A stretch of DNA of 64,000 bases from Cereibacter ovatus (GCF_900207575.1 NZ_OAOQ01000007.1:1-64000); one strand, 5' to 3'; counted from the first letter of the stretch, positions 1 to 9,169 are shown. The notes: generated by a model not told the origin, from the letters alone. Numbers and translations: made by a program.

Positions 1-85
1 TCTCCCGACGCGTCAGGCCGCTGCTCAGCGCAAGCCGCACCGCTTCACGCCGAAACTCCGGCGTCGGTCTGTTCCCGTTCCCCAT
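1..85 (-). CDS. IS3-family transposase OrfA, N-terminal fragment
   Basis: The reverse strand reads [20 protein letters not shown] and continues to the edge, the typical opening of the OrfA helix-turn-helix protein that binds IS3-family ends. The start is the ATG at 83-85, preceded on that strand by a strong AGGAGG ribosome-binding site a few bases upstream. Only about 28 codons are visible. Whether orfA and the frameshifted orfB are intact cannot be judged here. Confidence 0.75.
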   Translation of the reverse strand, partial: MGNGNRPTPEFRREAVRLALSSGLTRRE

Positions 86-120
86 AGAACACCTCCTGGT
101 TCCTCAGATGGTGCTCTCCA
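1..120 (-). mobile_element. End of an IS3-family insertion sequence (partial)
   Basis: This is the 5' end of an IS3-family element running off the left edge. It holds the start of orfA on the minus strand and a non-coding end rich in the GGTGCTCTCCA motif. The outer boundary is placed at the CA dinucleotide at 119-120, because IS3 members usually end TG...CA. Directly beyond it lies the tail of an istB gene, so the element appears to have landed in an older IS21 copy. The target duplication cannot be seen because the other end is outside the window. Confidence 0.7.
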
Positions 121-139
121 CATTTCCCGGGCAAGTCCA

Positions 140-211
140 GACCGGCTCACGCACCACTGCGAGATCATCGAGACCGGCAACGAGAGCTGGCGCTTCAAGA
201 ACCGCGCCTGA
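140..211 (+). pseudogene. IS21-family istB, C-terminal remnant
   Basis: The plus strand reads [20 protein letters not shown], then Ala and a TGA at 209-211. This is the conserved C-terminal tail of IstB, the AAA+ helper ATPase of IS21 transposition. Everything upstream has been removed or displaced by the adjoining IS3-family element. It cannot be functional as it stands. Confidence 0.75.
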
Positions 212-519
212 CCCTCAGCATGCGAGCCCGATCAGGGCCTGTGGCGCCGGAAAACCACGGCCAGCGCGTCAGATGCCTCGATCAACACCGTGGATCGCGG
301 TTCCATCGGCCCGTCCTGCATCGCCTCGACTGTCTCGCCCGCTTCCGCCGCTTGGCAAACGCCTTCGGACTGGCTTGGTTGCGCGAACGATGCTTGGCGA
401 CGTGCATGCTCGTGGCGCGCGTGACGACCTATCCCATCGTTCCTGCTTCCAGTCCTGCGAAAGGGGCACCTTCGATCCGTGGGAGCCGCCACATCATCGC
501 CCGGATCTGACGCAGCATC

Positions 520-803
520 TTGTGGGCCGAACCGCATGGCGGCAGGCATTGCCGCCGCGGCGATCGGCTCTGCCTCGGCGGTGTCGTTCTTCTGGCGCGT
601 GGCATAGCGGGCGACGCCATGCGGTTTGATCGACCACACCGCATGGCCCGCGCGCAGAAGATTGTGCGCGCCGAACGGCCCGTCCGGACGGGCCTTGATG
701 GCCGGCTGACATGGCGGATACGCCGCCATGACCCGGTTGCAATGCGGGCGCGACCGCGTCTTGCCAAAACTGCCGCCGCGCCATGCAACTGGAGCACGGC
801 TTT
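520..803 (-). pseudogene. Degenerate IS110-family transposase fragment
   Basis: On the minus strand a frame around 520-777 keeps the spaced landmarks of IS110-type transposases: PPC...AI.A, then AH..L...GHAV..I.P..V, then RQKND.A.AE.IA.AA and MRF. The same order occurs in the N-terminal DEDD domain of that family. A short upstream piece (KAVLQLHGA, about 777-803) matches the usual start region but lies in another frame, so at least one frameshift is present. The family's acidic and aromatic positions are only partly kept. No later catalytic part was recognised between 211 and 520. Confidence 0.5.
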
Positions 804-1042
804 GCCGGAGCGTCCCCAGGGGAAAAGAGCATCCTTCAAGGATGCCCTCTGCATTCCGTTGCAAGTGCGGCACCACAAGCGTGGCACATCCTGACGCCGT
901 CGGAAGAAGCGGCATCCGCCCCGTCTTCCTCTCGGCCATCGCGATCGCCGCAACGGTGCGGTTCCGGCCTTGAAACGCCTTCAGGCTGGGGCCTGGCGTC
1001 GGTCAGGCTCGGCCGCAGGGCTGGGGCTGGAAAGAATGATCA
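804..1042. other. Intergenic stretch, no gene seen
   Basis: The stretch lies between the IS110 remnant and the terminator of the hem block. Frames are open here only because of high GC, and none shows recognisable residues or a ribosome-binding site. It is probably further decayed insertion-sequence or spacer DNA. Confidence 0.4.
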
Positions 1043-1072
1043 GGGCCGGACAGGAAGAATCCCGTCCGGCCC
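1043..1072 (-). terminator. Hairpin downstream of hemY
   Basis: A 9-bp perfect stem, GGGCCGGAC pairing with GTCCGGCCC, sits about 70 bases past the hemY stop. On the minus strand it is followed by a modest T-rich stretch (ATTCTTTCC). It is a likely end of the hemD / mitofilin-like / hemY transcript. Confidence 0.65.
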
Positions 1073-1140
1073 CGACTGTTGCATCCGTGGTTCGCACGGG
1101 CCTGTGCGCGCCCGCGCTTTGGATGGTGGCAAAGCTGCGC

Positions 1141-2580
1141 CTATCTCCGGCCCGGCTCGACCGCCGTTTCGTCGATCACCTCACCCTCCGGCCCGCCCGA
1201 AGCCGCCTGCGCGCCGACCAGCAGCGGAAGAAGCTCGCTTCCGGATGCGGGGGCAGACTTCTGAACCGGCTCGCGCCAGCTGAGCGTGTCAAACCCGCCG
1301 CAGTTGTCGCAGATCGGACCCCAGCTTGCGTGGACGGTCTGACAGTTGTCACAGCACCACTGCGGCCCACGCGGCGCCGACAGCGCCCGCGCCAGCCAAC
1401 CGCGGACCAGCGCCTCGTCCGACCCTTCGCCACGTTCCACCGCGGCCATGATCGTCAGCGCCCGCTGCGTCGGATGGCGCGTCACCACATCGCCAAGGGC
1501 GCGCCGGGCGCCGGGGAAATCCTCGGCCGCCAGCGACAATTCGGCCACCAGCATCCGGGTCTCGTCGTCGTCGGGCCGGATCGCGGTCAGGGTGCGGAAC
1601 CGCTTCAACCGCTCGGACGGCGTCTCATGCGGTTCGATCTCGGCGAAGGCCGCGGCGAGATCCGGATGGGGCTGGGCCTCCCATGCCTTTTTCAGCACGC
1701 GCACGGCGTATTTCTTGTTGCCCTGCGCCAGATAGCTTCGCGCCGCCATCGCCGCGGCCGGGATCAGGTCGGGCGATTTCTTGTTGGCGAGAATGGCCGC
1801 CTCGCGCATCTCGATCGAGGACGCTTCGTCGAACACCTCTTTCGCGGTCTGAAGCGCCAGAACCGCATCGCGGCGCTTGTAGACCGCCTTCGGCAGCGCA
1901 CCGGATTTCACCTTTGCACTCAGCGTGTTGCGTGCGCCGGTCCAGTCGTGGCGATCCGCCTGAAGCTTCAGCAGGATGTCCTGCGTCTCGGAATGCTTCG
2001 GGTTGATCTCGAACGCCTTCTGCGCCAGCGCCAGCGCGGTGTCGGCATCGCCTTCGTCCAGCTTCTGCTTCAGCAGGCCGCGGACGCCGACGAACTTGGT
2101 TTTCTCATCCAGAAGCAACAGCTTGTAGGATTCGGTCGCCCGCCGTGCATCGCCCGATTGCTGCGCCGCCTGTGCGTTCAGCAGGATCGTCATCGGGTTC
2201 TGGCCCAGATATTTACGCGCCCGCGCCGCGCGCGACACCGCCATCCGCGGATCGCCAGCCGCCAGCGCCATCATGCCTTCCGACAGCGCGCGCAGGCCCT
2301 TCTGCTCGCGCGAGCGGTCGAAATAGCGCGACACGGCCGTTTCATCCCCGTTCAGGAAATGCAGCACCGCAACGACAAAGCCGATCAGCTTGAAGAACAG
2401 CCAGACGGCAAAGATCACCAGCAGCGCCGCGATCACCGCCTGAAGCGGGCCAAGGTTGAACTCCCACGCGCCGACGGCGATGCGCAAGCCGCCGCCGGTG
2501 TCCATCAGCAGGCCGGCACCGAAGGTCAGCGCGCCCACAAGCGCCACGAAAATCAGGATCTTGAGCAATGACCAGAGCAT
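1141..2580 (-). CDS. hemY: HemY-like TPR membrane protein with C-terminal zinc ribbon
   Basis: The 479-residue protein has two N-terminal membrane segments (about 4-26 and 43-74), followed by a long helical TPR-like region, as in the HemY family encoded beside heme genes. The exact biochemical role of HemY is not settled; it is usually called a heme-biosynthesis-associated protein. Near residues 405-430 there are two CxxC pairs (CDNC, then CDNC about 15 residues on), a small zinc-ribbon or rubredoxin-like knuckle reminiscent of the LapB C-terminus. It is the last gene of the block, starting 9 bases after the mitofilin-like gene, which implies cotranscription. Confidence 0.85.
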   Translation of the reverse strand: MLWSLLKILIFVALVGALTFGAGLLMDTGGGLRIAVGAWEFNLGPLQAVIAALLVIFAVWLFFKLIGFVVAVLHFLNGDETAVSRYFDRSREQKGLRALSEGMMALAAGDPRMAVSRAARARKYLGQNPMTILLNAQAAQQSGDARRATESYKLLLLDEKTKFVGVRGLLKQKLDEGDADTALALAQKAFEINPKHSETQDILLKLQADRHDWTGARNTLSAKVKSGALPKAVYKRRDAVLALQTAKEVFDEASSIEMREAAILANKKSPDLIPAAAMAARSYLAQGNKKYAVRVLKKAWEAQPHPDLAAAFAEIEPHETPSERLKRFRTLTAIRPDDDETRMLVAELSLAAEDFPGARRALGDVVTRHPTQRALTIMAAVERGEGSDEALVRGWLARALSAPRGPQWCCDNCQTVHASWGPICDNCGGFDTLSWREPVQKSAPASGSELLPLLVGAQAASGGPEGEVIDETAVEPGRR

Positions 2581-2589
2581 GATTTCGAC

Positions 2590-3840
2590 TCACTTCCCTT
2601 CTGCGGCTGCGGCAAGGGCCGCCACGGCGTCGGTTGCCTCGATGCGTTGCGCCGCCCGCGCCGTCCAGCCGGCCATCGCCTCTTGCCCCTCGGCGGGCAG
2701 GCTGGCGATCTCGGCCAGCGCCTTTTGCAGATCGCCGGCCTGAACAGCGGCATCGGCGCGCGACAGGATCGCGTCGGGGTCGGTGCCTTCACGCGGTTTC
2801 AGCGACCTGATCCCCGCTTCGGTCATCAGGAACGCCTTGGCCCGCGATGTCCAGCTGTCGCCCATCGTGGCCCGACGCGACACTGCCAGCGCGGCCCGCG
2901 CGGCATCGCCAAAGTCATCTTCCAGCGCCGCAAGGGTCGAAACCCCGCCCTGCGCCCCTTCGATCAGCTTCACCGGAATCTCGACGCCCTTGGCCGCCAG
3001 TTCTTCCAGCGGCTCGACATAGGCGATGCCCGCGTCGATCGCCGCCTGAACCTGCCCCACCGATGCGGCGGTGACGGCGGCCCGCGCCGCGGCCTCGACC
3101 TCGGCCTTCAGTTGCGCGGCCTGACGTTCGGCCTCGGCCACACGGGCGGCGGCATCGGTCTGGGCCTCGGTCACCGCCGAGCCGGTCGCCTGCGCGATCT
3201 GCGCCCGCAGCGCCGCAATCTCGGCCTCAAGCGTGCCTGCGTCGGGCACGTCAGCCGCGGCGGGCTGACTGGCGGCGGCCGCCAGTTGCGATTCGAGTTC
3301 GGCCACCCGTGCCTCGGCCGCAGCCGCGCGATCCGCGGCGGCCTTCAGGTCGGCCGCGCTGGCGGCGTCCGCCTTGGGTCGGGCCGAAAGTTCGCCGCGC
3401 AGCGCGTCAATCTCGGCCTGAAGCGCGGCGGCCTGTTGGGTCTGACCATAGTTGGCCAGCGGCCAGTCGGACTGGGCGTGGCGGGAATAGGCAAAGCCTC
3501 CGGCGGCGCCGGCAATGCCGCCCACCAGAAGCAGGAAAAAGCCCGGAGGCCCGCTGCGCCGGGGCGGTTCGGGTTTGCGCGACGGCGGAACGGCCGCCAT
3601 CGGCGCGGGATCGGCCTCACCCTCGGATGCGGGGGGCGTTTCAGAGATGACCTCGGCTTCGTCGGGAAGCGCGCGGTCGTCGTTCTGCCGTTCGGCGGAC
3701 CTGATGTCGTCGGAAGACGTGCCGTCCTCGGCCGGTGCCGTCGCAGCCTCGACGGGCTCGGGCTGGGAAAGGGTCAGCGGCTCGGGCGAATCGTCCTCCC
3801 GTTTCTTCACATCAGGTTCGCGGGACTCCGGTTCTGCCAT
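2590..3840 (-). CDS. Mitofilin/Mic60-like inner-membrane protein
   Basis: The 416-residue protein has an acidic, disordered, proline-rich N-terminus (1-95), one membrane segment at about 99-118, and a long Ala/Glu/Gln-rich coiled coil (about 130-270). The C-terminal helical region resembles the mitofilin domain. Alphaproteobacterial Mic60 relatives are typically encoded between hemD and hemY, exactly as here, and are linked to shaping intracytoplasmic membranes. The assignment rests on architecture plus position. It could also be read only as a COG4223-type protein of unknown role. Confidence 0.75.
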   Translation of the reverse strand: MAEPESREPDVKKREDDSPEPLTLSQPEPVEAATAPAEDGTSSDDIRSAERQNDDRALPDEAEVISETPPASEGEADPAPMAAVPPSRKPEPPRRSGPPGFFLLLVGGIAGAAGGFAYSRHAQSDWPLANYGQTQQAAALQAEIDALRGELSARPKADAASAADLKAAADRAAAAEARVAELESQLAAAASQPAAADVPDAGTLEAEIAALRAQIAQATGSAVTEAQTDAAARVAEAERQAAQLKAEVEAAARAAVTAASVGQVQAAIDAGIAYVEPLEELAAKGVEIPVKLIEGAQGGVSTLAALEDDFGDAARAALAVSRRATMGDSWTSRAKAFLMTEAGIRSLKPREGTDPDAILSRADAAVQAGDLQKALAEIASLPAEGQEAMAGWTARAAQRIEATDAVAALAAAAEGK

Positions 3841-3916
3841 CGCCGTGCCTTCCAGTTTGACGGGTATTGTGACCGTGTCACCCTATCCGCTGCGGCGGGA
3901 TGCCTCAAGCATCAGA

Positions 3917-4648
3917 CTATGCGTCAAGTAGCGCTTTGATGCTTTCCAGCAGCGATTCGGCATCGGGCCGGGCCGCGGTCCGCATCCGTTCCGCGCCAAG
4001 GGTCTCGGCCGCGCCCGCCACGGCGGGGCTGAGCGCCGCAATCCACAGCCGCGCGCCGGGGGCCACCCGCGCCACTTCGGCCGCCAGCAGCCGGGCGGTT
4101 CGGGGCGAAAACAGCGGCGCCACGACCGGCGCGCCTTCCTGCAACAGCGCCACCGCCTCGGGCGACAACGGCCGGGGGCGCTGGTCGTAAACGGTGGCCT
4201 CGGCGGCGGGGATGCCCGCGGCGGCCAGACGCGGCGCCACCTCGCCGCGCGATTCCGCGCCGCGCAGATGCAGCAGCGGGCCGGCATCGCCCGCGGCCAG
4301 AATCGCGGCGATCAGCGACTCGGCATCGCCTTCGGCCGAACGGGCGAAGAGCCCCGCCGCCTCGGCCGCCCGCGCGGTGCGGTTGCCCACGCACCACGCC
4401 CGCCCCACCCCCGCCAGCGCCGGCGCGGACAGCCGGCGCCAGCCCTCGACCCCGGTTTCCGAGGTGAAGATCAGCGCGGCCGGGGTCTGGTCGATGGCGG
4501 GCGACAGGAACTCGGGCATCATCAAGGGCGCGGTCACGATGCGCAGATCGCCAAGGCCCGCCCGGAGCGATGCGGCAAAGCGTGCGCCCTGTGCCTCGGG
4601 GCGGGTCAGAAGAAAGGCCGGACGGGGGGCGCGGGATTGTGGGGCCAT
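3917..4648 (-). CDS. hemD: Uroporphyrinogen-III synthase
   Basis: HemD closes and flips ring D of hydroxymethylbilane to give uroporphyrinogen III, the branch point to heme, siroheme and bacteriochlorophyll. The protein (243 residues from the ATG at 4646-4648) opens with [10 protein letters not shown] and contains the weakly conserved FTS..GVEG, LHLRG and VYDQRP stretches of the family, in its two-lobed order. Overall conservation of HemD is low, so the neighbours add weight. The start sits 45 bases from the divergent tsaD start, so both promoters must lie in that gap. Confidence 0.85.
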   Translation of the reverse strand: MAPQSRAPRPAFLLTRPEAQGARFAASLRAGLGDLRIVTAPLMMPEFLSPAIDQTPAALIFTSETGVEGWRRLSAPALAGVGRAWCVGNRTARAAEAAGLFARSAEGDAESLIAAILAAGDAGPLLHLRGAESRGEVAPRLAAAGIPAAEATVYDQRPRPLSPEAVALLQEGAPVVAPLFSPRTARLLAAEVARVAPGARLWIAALSPAVAGAAETLGAERMRTAARPDAESLLESIKALLDA

Positions 4649-4693
4649 GAGCAAGGTGTTACCTGCGGTCAGACCCTTCCGCAACGGCGCCCC

Positions 4694-5788
4694 ATGTCTC
4701 ACCCGCTGACCTTCCTTGGCATCGAAAGCAGCTGCGACGATACCGCGGCCGCGGTGGTGCGTGCGGTTGGCGACCGGGCAGAGATCCTGTCGTCGGTGGT
4801 CGAAGGCCAGACCACGCTGCACGCGGCCTTTGGCGGCGTCGTGCCCGAGATCGCCGCCCGCGCCCATGCCGAGCGGCTGGACCTGTGCGTGGAACGCGCC
4901 CTGTCGGACGCCGGCCTGCGGCTGGCCGAACTGGACGGGATCGCGGTGACGGCGGGGCCCGGGCTGATCGGCGGCGTCTTGTCGGGGGTGATGCTGGCCA
5001 AGGGGCTGGCCACGGGCAGCGGCCTGCCGCTGGTGGGGGTGAACCATCTGGCGGGCCATGCGCTGACGCCGCGGCTGACCGATGCGCTGGCCTTTCCCTA
5101 TCTGATGCTGCTGGTGTCAGGCGGGCACTGCCAGTTTCTGATCGCGCGGGGCGCCGACGACTTCTCGAGGCTGGGCGGCTCGATCGACGATGCCCCGGGC
5201 GAGGCGTTCGACAAGACCGCGAAACTTCTGGGCTTGCCACAACCGGGCGGCCCCGCGGTCGAGACCGAAGCGGCAAAGGGCGACCCGCGCCGCTTTGCCT
5301 TTCCGCGGCCGATGCTGGACCGGCCCGGCTGCGACATGTCGTTTTCAGGGTTGAAAACCGCACTTTTGCGGGCGCGCGATGCGGTGGTGGCGGAAAAGGC
5401 CGGGATCACGCTGCAAGACCGCGCCGATCTGTGCGCGGGATTTCAGGCTGCGGTGGTGGATGTGCTGGCCGAAAAGACCCGCCGCGCGCTGGCGCTGTAT
5501 CTGGCCGGAACGCCCCCCGCGCCTGCGCTGGCGGTGGCCGGCGGCGTGGCCGCCAACGGCCCGGTGCGCGAGGCGCTGATGCGGGTGGCGGCCGTGGCCG
5601 GGGTGCGCTTCGTGGCGCCTCCGCTGCGGCTTTGCACCGACAACGCCGCGATGATCGCATGGGCCGGGATCGAGCGGTTCCGCACTGGCGCCCGCGACGG
5701 CATGGACCTTCAGGCCCGGCCGCGCTGGCCGCTGGACCGAACAGCACCCGCCCTTCTGGGCTTCGGAAAGAAAGGGGCCAAGGCATGA
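4694..5788 (+). CDS. tsaD: tRNA N6-adenosine threonylcarbamoyltransferase
   Basis: TsaD transfers the threonylcarbamoyl group to A37 of ANN-decoding tRNAs together with TsaB and TsaE; a tsaE gene lies further along in this window. The 364-residue protein begins with [10 protein letters not shown] and carries the metal-binding NHLAGH motif, the LLVSGGH loop and the late NAAMIAW segment, all diagnostic. The length is normal. It starts a plus-strand group and overlaps gpsA by ATGA, so the two are translationally coupled. This pairing is common in Alphaproteobacteria. Confidence 0.96.
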   Translation: MSHPLTFLGIESSCDDTAAAVVRAVGDRAEILSSVVEGQTTLHAAFGGVVPEIAARAHAERLDLCVERALSDAGLRLAELDGIAVTAGPGLIGGVLSGVMLAKGLATGSGLPLVGVNHLAGHALTPRLTDALAFPYLMLLVSGGHCQFLIARGADDFSRLGGSIDDAPGEAFDKTAKLLGLPQPGGPAVETEAAKGDPRRFAFPRPMLDRPGCDMSFSGLKTALLRARDAVVAEKAGITLQDRADLCAGFQAAVVDVLAEKTRRALALYLAGTPPAPALAVAGGVAANGPVREALMRVAAVAGVRFVAPPLRLCTDNAAMIAWAGIERFRTGARDGMDLQARPRWPLDRTAPALLGFGKKGAKA

Positions 5789-6702
5789 TCGGAATCCTTG
5801 GCGCGGGCGCCTTCGGCACGGCGCTGGCGGTGACGCTGGGACGGGAACAGCCGGTGATGCTGTGGGGCCGGCGCGGCGTGGCGGGGCTGGATGTGGCGCT
5901 GTCCGAACAGGTCCGGCTGACCGCCGATCTGGCCGAGGTCGAGGCCGAAACCGTGCTGCTGGCCGTGCCGATGCAGGCACTGGGCGGGCTGTTGGGCGCG
6001 AATGGGGGCCGGCTGGATGGCCGGGCGCTGGTCGCCTGCTGCAAGGGCGTGGATCTGGCCACCGGGCTGGGCCCGACGGCGCTGATCGCCGCCGCCTGCC
6101 CGGCCGCCACCCCAGCCATCCTGACCGGCCCCAGCTTTGCCGCCGACATCGCCCGCGGCCTGCCGACCGCGCTGACACTCGCCTGCACCGATGATGCCGC
6201 CGGCGAGGCGTTGCAGCGCCGCCTGTCCACCGCGGCGCTGCGGCTTTACCGCACCACCGACACGGTGGGCGCGGAACTGGGCGGCGCGCTGAAGAACGTG
6301 ATCGCCATTGCCGCCGGCGTGGTGATCGGCGCGGGGCTTGGCCATTCGGCCCGCGCCGCGCTGATGACGCGCGGCTACGCCGAGATGCAACGCCTTGCGC
6401 TGGCCCTTGGCGCACGCCCCGAGACACTGGCCGGCCTGTCGGGCCTTGGCGATCTGGTGCTGACGTGCACCTCGGATCAATCGCGCAATTTCCGCTTCGG
6501 TCAGGCGCTTGGCGCCGGTGCGGGTTTTGATGCCCATGTCACCGTCGAGGGGCGCGCCACCGCCACCGCCGTGGTGCGCCTTGCCGCCGCCCACGGGATC
6601 GACATGCCGATCACCGCCATGGTCGATGCGCTGGCCGGTGGCCGCGTGACCCTGCCGCAGGCGATCCAGTCGCTTTTGTCCCGCCCCCTGAAACAGGAGT
6701 AG
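5785..6702 (+). CDS. gpsA: NAD(P)-dependent glycerol-3-phosphate dehydrogenase
   Basis: GpsA reduces dihydroxyacetone phosphate to sn-glycerol 3-phosphate for phospholipid synthesis. The protein begins with the Rossmann fingerprint [13 protein letters not shown] and contains [13 protein letters not shown] and the catalytic region [13 protein letters not shown], with late GLGDLVLTC. At 305 residues it is somewhat shorter than the usual 320-335; shortening falls in loops after the first strand, and all catalytic blocks are present. It begins inside the tsaD stop codon (ATGA) and is followed after three bases by the YciI gene. Confidence 0.95.
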   Translation: MIGILGAGAFGTALAVTLGREQPVMLWGRRGVAGLDVALSEQVRLTADLAEVEAETVLLAVPMQALGGLLGANGGRLDGRALVACCKGVDLATGLGPTALIAAACPAATPAILTGPSFAADIARGLPTALTLACTDDAAGEALQRRLSTAALRLYRTTDTVGAELGGALKNVIAIAAGVVIGAGLGHSARAALMTRGYAEMQRLALALGARPETLAGLSGLGDLVLTCTSDQSRNFRFGQALGAGAGFDAHVTVEGRATATAVVRLAAAHGIDMPITAMVDALAGGRVTLPQAIQSLLSRPLKQE

Positions 6703-6705
6703 CCC

Positions 6706-6978
6706 ATGCGCGTGGCCCTTATCTGCACCGACAAGCAAGGTGCGCTTCAGACCCGGCTCGACACTCGCGCCGCACATCTGGCCTATATCGCCGAAACCGG
6801 CGTGGTCGAGATGGCCGGCCCGTTCCTGAACGCCGACGGCCAGATGACCGGATCGCTTGTGGTGCTGACCGTTGACACCCTGGCCGAGGCACAGGCCTGG
6901 GCCGCGGGCGATCCCTATGCCAAGGCGGGGCTTTTTGACAGCGTGACCATCACCGAATGGAAGAAGGTGATCGGCTGA
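6706..6978 (+). CDS. YciI-like small protein
   Basis: The 90-residue protein has the ferredoxin-like YciI fold signature, with HLAYI, GP.LN.DG and DPYAKAGLF...TITEW. YciI-family proteins are small dimers of mostly unknown function; some have hydrolytic or dehydrochlorinase activity. It is separated from gpsA by three bases and overlaps the next gene, so it is part of the tsaD-gpsA transcript. The ribosome-binding site GGAG lies just upstream of the ATG at 6706. Confidence 0.85.
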   Translation: MRVALICTDKQGALQTRLDTRAAHLAYIAETGVVEMAGPFLNADGQMTGSLVVLTVDTLAEAQAWAAGDPYAKAGLFDSVTITEWKKVIG

Positions 6979-7403
6979 TGGCCTTCTGGCTGTTCAAGTC
7001 CGAACCCGACGCATGGAGCTGGGACCAACAGGTGGCCCGCGGACCCGCGGGCGAGGAATGGACCGGCGTGCGCAACTATCAGGCGCGCAACCACATGCGG
7101 GCGATGAAGCTGGGCGACCGCGGCTTCTTCTATCACTCCAACATCGGCAAACAGGTGGTGGGCATCGTCGAGGTCTGCGGCCTGTCCGCGCCCGATTCCA
7201 CCACCGACGATCCGCGCTGGGACTGCGTGACGCTGCGTGCGGTCGCCCCCCTGCCCCGCCCCGTGACGCTGGAAGCGATCAAGGCAGAGCCTCGACTGAA
7301 GGACATGGTTCTGGTCACGAACTCACGCCTGTCGGTTCAGCCGGTGGGCGATGCGGACTGGCAGGTGATCTGCGAAATGGGCGGGCTTTCGACACCGCCG
7401 TGA
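6978..7403 (+). CDS. EVE-domain protein
   Basis: The 141-residue protein is a single EVE domain (PUA-like superfamily). It opens MAFWLFKSEPD.WSWD and keeps GVRNYQARN.MR.MK.GD..FFYHSN, the hallmarks of the group that is thought to bind modified bases in nucleic acid. The start ATG overlaps the preceding TGA by one base (TGATG), indicating coupling. No partner nuclease or methylase is nearby, so a housekeeping role such as RNA-modification reading is as likely as a defence role. Confidence 0.88.
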   Translation: MAFWLFKSEPDAWSWDQQVARGPAGEEWTGVRNYQARNHMRAMKLGDRGFFYHSNIGKQVVGIVEVCGLSAPDSTTDDPRWDCVTLRAVAPLPRPVTLEAIKAEPRLKDMVLVTNSRLSVQPVGDADWQVICEMGGLSTPP

Positions 7404-7670
7404 CGGCTGCCGCAGGCGACGGATCGCAACCGGGCAACGTGGCGTCGCAGGCGACACGGGACAGCCCGGCGCAGAACCCAGCCAAACAGCAGCGCGGCAC
7501 AAGGGGCGGCGTAGCGCAGCACCGGCGCAACACAGCCTGAAGCGACACCACAAAATGGCAGAACCCGGCACAGGGGGCGATACGACACCACGGCGCCGCA
7601 CAGCATCGGGCGAAACGGCAGCCAGAAACGGGGCGCCCCTGACGTCAGCAAACCGTGATCTGTCAGCGGA
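7404..7670 (+). other. Intergenic stretch, no gene seen
   Basis: The stretch follows the EVE-domain gene. No start with a ribosome-binding site and no recognisable protein was found on either strand. It separates the tsaD-EVE group from the candidate small RNA and the trpB-like gene. Confidence 0.5.
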
Positions 7671-7776
7671 AATAAAAAATGGAGGGCCCCCACCCCAGAA
7701 GGGACCCTCCATCCACCCCACGTGCTCCCGTTGCACCACACGTGTCTCTGAAAAGGTCCCGGGCGTCCTGCCCTGA
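7671..7776 (-). ncRNA. Candidate small RNA ending in a strong terminator
   Basis: On the minus strand a near-consensus promoter (described separately) precedes about 105 bases with no reading frame of note. They end in a very good intrinsic terminator: ATGGAGGG pairs with CCCTCCAT (7679-7686 with 7705-7712), followed by a run transcribed as UUUUUUAUU (7671-7678). An internal repeated CACGTG flanks a possible second stem. No protein gene on this strand lies between the promoter and the terminator. It could alternatively be only the leader of a very short transcript. No known RNA family was recognised. Confidence 0.4.
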
Positions 7777-7783
7777 TGATCTG

Positions 7784-7812
7784 AAGCTAGCCCATGGCGG
7801 GATGGCACGCAA
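7784..7812 (-). promoter_or_regulatory. Sigma70-type promoter for the candidate small RNA
   Basis: Minus strand: -35 TTGCGT (7807-7812), 17-base spacer, -10 TAGCTT (7784-7789). The expected start is near 7776. It points away from the trpB-like gene. Confidence 0.4.
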
Positions 7813-7946
7813 ATCCCAAGCGCACGGCCTTTGATTAGAATGCTTCAGGCCCGCCCCCCGACGGGCTGCGACCACACCCGGCCTTGGCCCCGCCCGCGGC
7901 CGCGGCCATAGTGCGCGCCAAATCAGTCCAGCAAAGGAGGGGCGGA

Positions 7947-9152
7947 ATGAGCGCCTACCTGAAATCCCATCCCACGCGCGAAGGCTTCTTCGGCCCCTAT
8001 GGCGGCGCCATGCTGCCGCCGCCGCTTGTCCCTCATTTCAACGAAATCCGAGACGCCTACGACAGGATCTCGAAATCGGCCGATTTCATCGCGGAACTGC
8101 GCTTCATCCGGAAGCACTTTCAGGGCCGACCCACCCCGGTTTCGTATCTGAAGAACCTTTCGGCGCTGTGCGGCGGCGCGCAGCTTTACGCCAAGCGCGA
8201 GGATCTGAACCACACCGGCGCCCACAAGCTGAACCATTGCATGGCCGAGGGGCTTCTGGCCCGCTTCATGGGCAAGAAGAAGCTGATGGCCGAAACCGGC
8301 GCCGGCCAGCATGGCGTGGCGCTGGCCACCGCCGCCGCCTATTTCGGCATGGAATGCGAAATCCACATGGGCGAGATCGACATCGCCAAGGAAGCGCCGA
8401 ACGTCACCCGGATGAAGCTTTTGGGCGCGACGGTGGTGCCCGTGGGCTTCGGCGGCCGGTCGCTGAAAGAGGCGGTGGATTCGTGCTTCCAAAGCTATAT
8501 CGCGCAGGCCGACACCGCGCTCTTCGCCATCGGCTCGGTCGTGGGTCCGCATCCGTTCCCGATGATGGTGCGCGATTTCCAGCATGTCGTGGGCGTCGAG
8601 GCGCGCGAACAGTTCCTTGAACTGACCGGAGAGTTGCCCGACATGGTGACCGCCTGCGTCGGCGGCGGCTCGAATGCGATGGGGATCTTTTCCGGCTTCA
8701 TCGACGATGACGTGGCGCTTTACGGGGTGGAACCCTGCGGAACCTCGTCCAAGCTGGGCGACCATGCCGCGACCATCGCCTATGGCGAGGATGGCGACAT
8801 CCACGGCTTCCGCACCATGGTGCTGAAGGACGCCGAGGGGAACCCGGCGCCGGTCCATACCGTGGCCTCGGGGCTCGACTATCCGGGCATCGGGCCGGAA
8901 CACGCCTATCTGCACCGCTCGGGCCGGGTGACCTATACCGGGGCCGACGACAAAGAGGCGCTGGCCGCCTTCTTCGCCCTCTCGCGGCACGAAGGCATCA
9001 TCCCGGCACTGGAAAGCGCACATGCCGTTGCCTTCGCCATGCGCGAGGCGAAGGCCCATCCGGGCAAGTCGATCCTTGTCAACCTGTCCGGCCGCGGTGA
9101 CAAGGATATCGACTACGTCACCCAGACCTTCGGCTTCGGCGAGGGCCGATAA
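7947..9152 (+). CDS. Divergent stand-alone tryptophan synthase beta-like enzyme
   Basis: The 401-residue protein is a fold-type II PLP enzyme of the TrpB family. Lys94 in GAHKLNH is the expected PLP lysine, Glu116 in AETGAGQHG matches the catalytic glutamate, and GGGSNA binds the cofactor phosphate. The long C-terminal [11 protein letters not shown] and NLSGRGDKD blocks are also kept. Many flanking residues differ from housekeeping TrpB (for example KLNH in place of KTNQ), and no trpA is adjacent. It may use indole or another nucleophile with serine. A strong AAGGAGG lies 6 bases before the ATG at 7947. Confidence 0.8.
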   Translation: MSAYLKSHPTREGFFGPYGGAMLPPPLVPHFNEIRDAYDRISKSADFIAELRFIRKHFQGRPTPVSYLKNLSALCGGAQLYAKREDLNHTGAHKLNHCMAEGLLARFMGKKKLMAETGAGQHGVALATAAAYFGMECEIHMGEIDIAKEAPNVTRMKLLGATVVPVGFGGRSLKEAVDSCFQSYIAQADTALFAIGSVVGPHPFPMMVRDFQHVVGVEAREQFLELTGELPDMVTACVGGGSNAMGIFSGFIDDDVALYGVEPCGTSSKLGDHAATIAYGEDGDIHGFRTMVLKDAEGNPAPVHTVASGLDYPGIGPEHAYLHRSGRVTYTGADDKEALAAFFALSRHEGIIPALESAHAVAFAMREAKAHPGKSILVNLSGRGDKDIDYVTQTFGFGEGR

Positions 9153-9169
9153 CCGCCCCGGCCAGGCAG

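Noticed and set aside
970-2571. Plus-strand open frame across hemY
   Set aside because: HemY on the minus strand has two membrane helices and zinc knuckles. The plus frame has only Arg/Gln-rich shadow sequence.
6978-7403. EVE-domain gene as part of a restriction or defence island
   Set aside because: No methylase, nuclease or mobile marker is adjacent. The neighbours are the housekeeping genes tsaD and gpsA.
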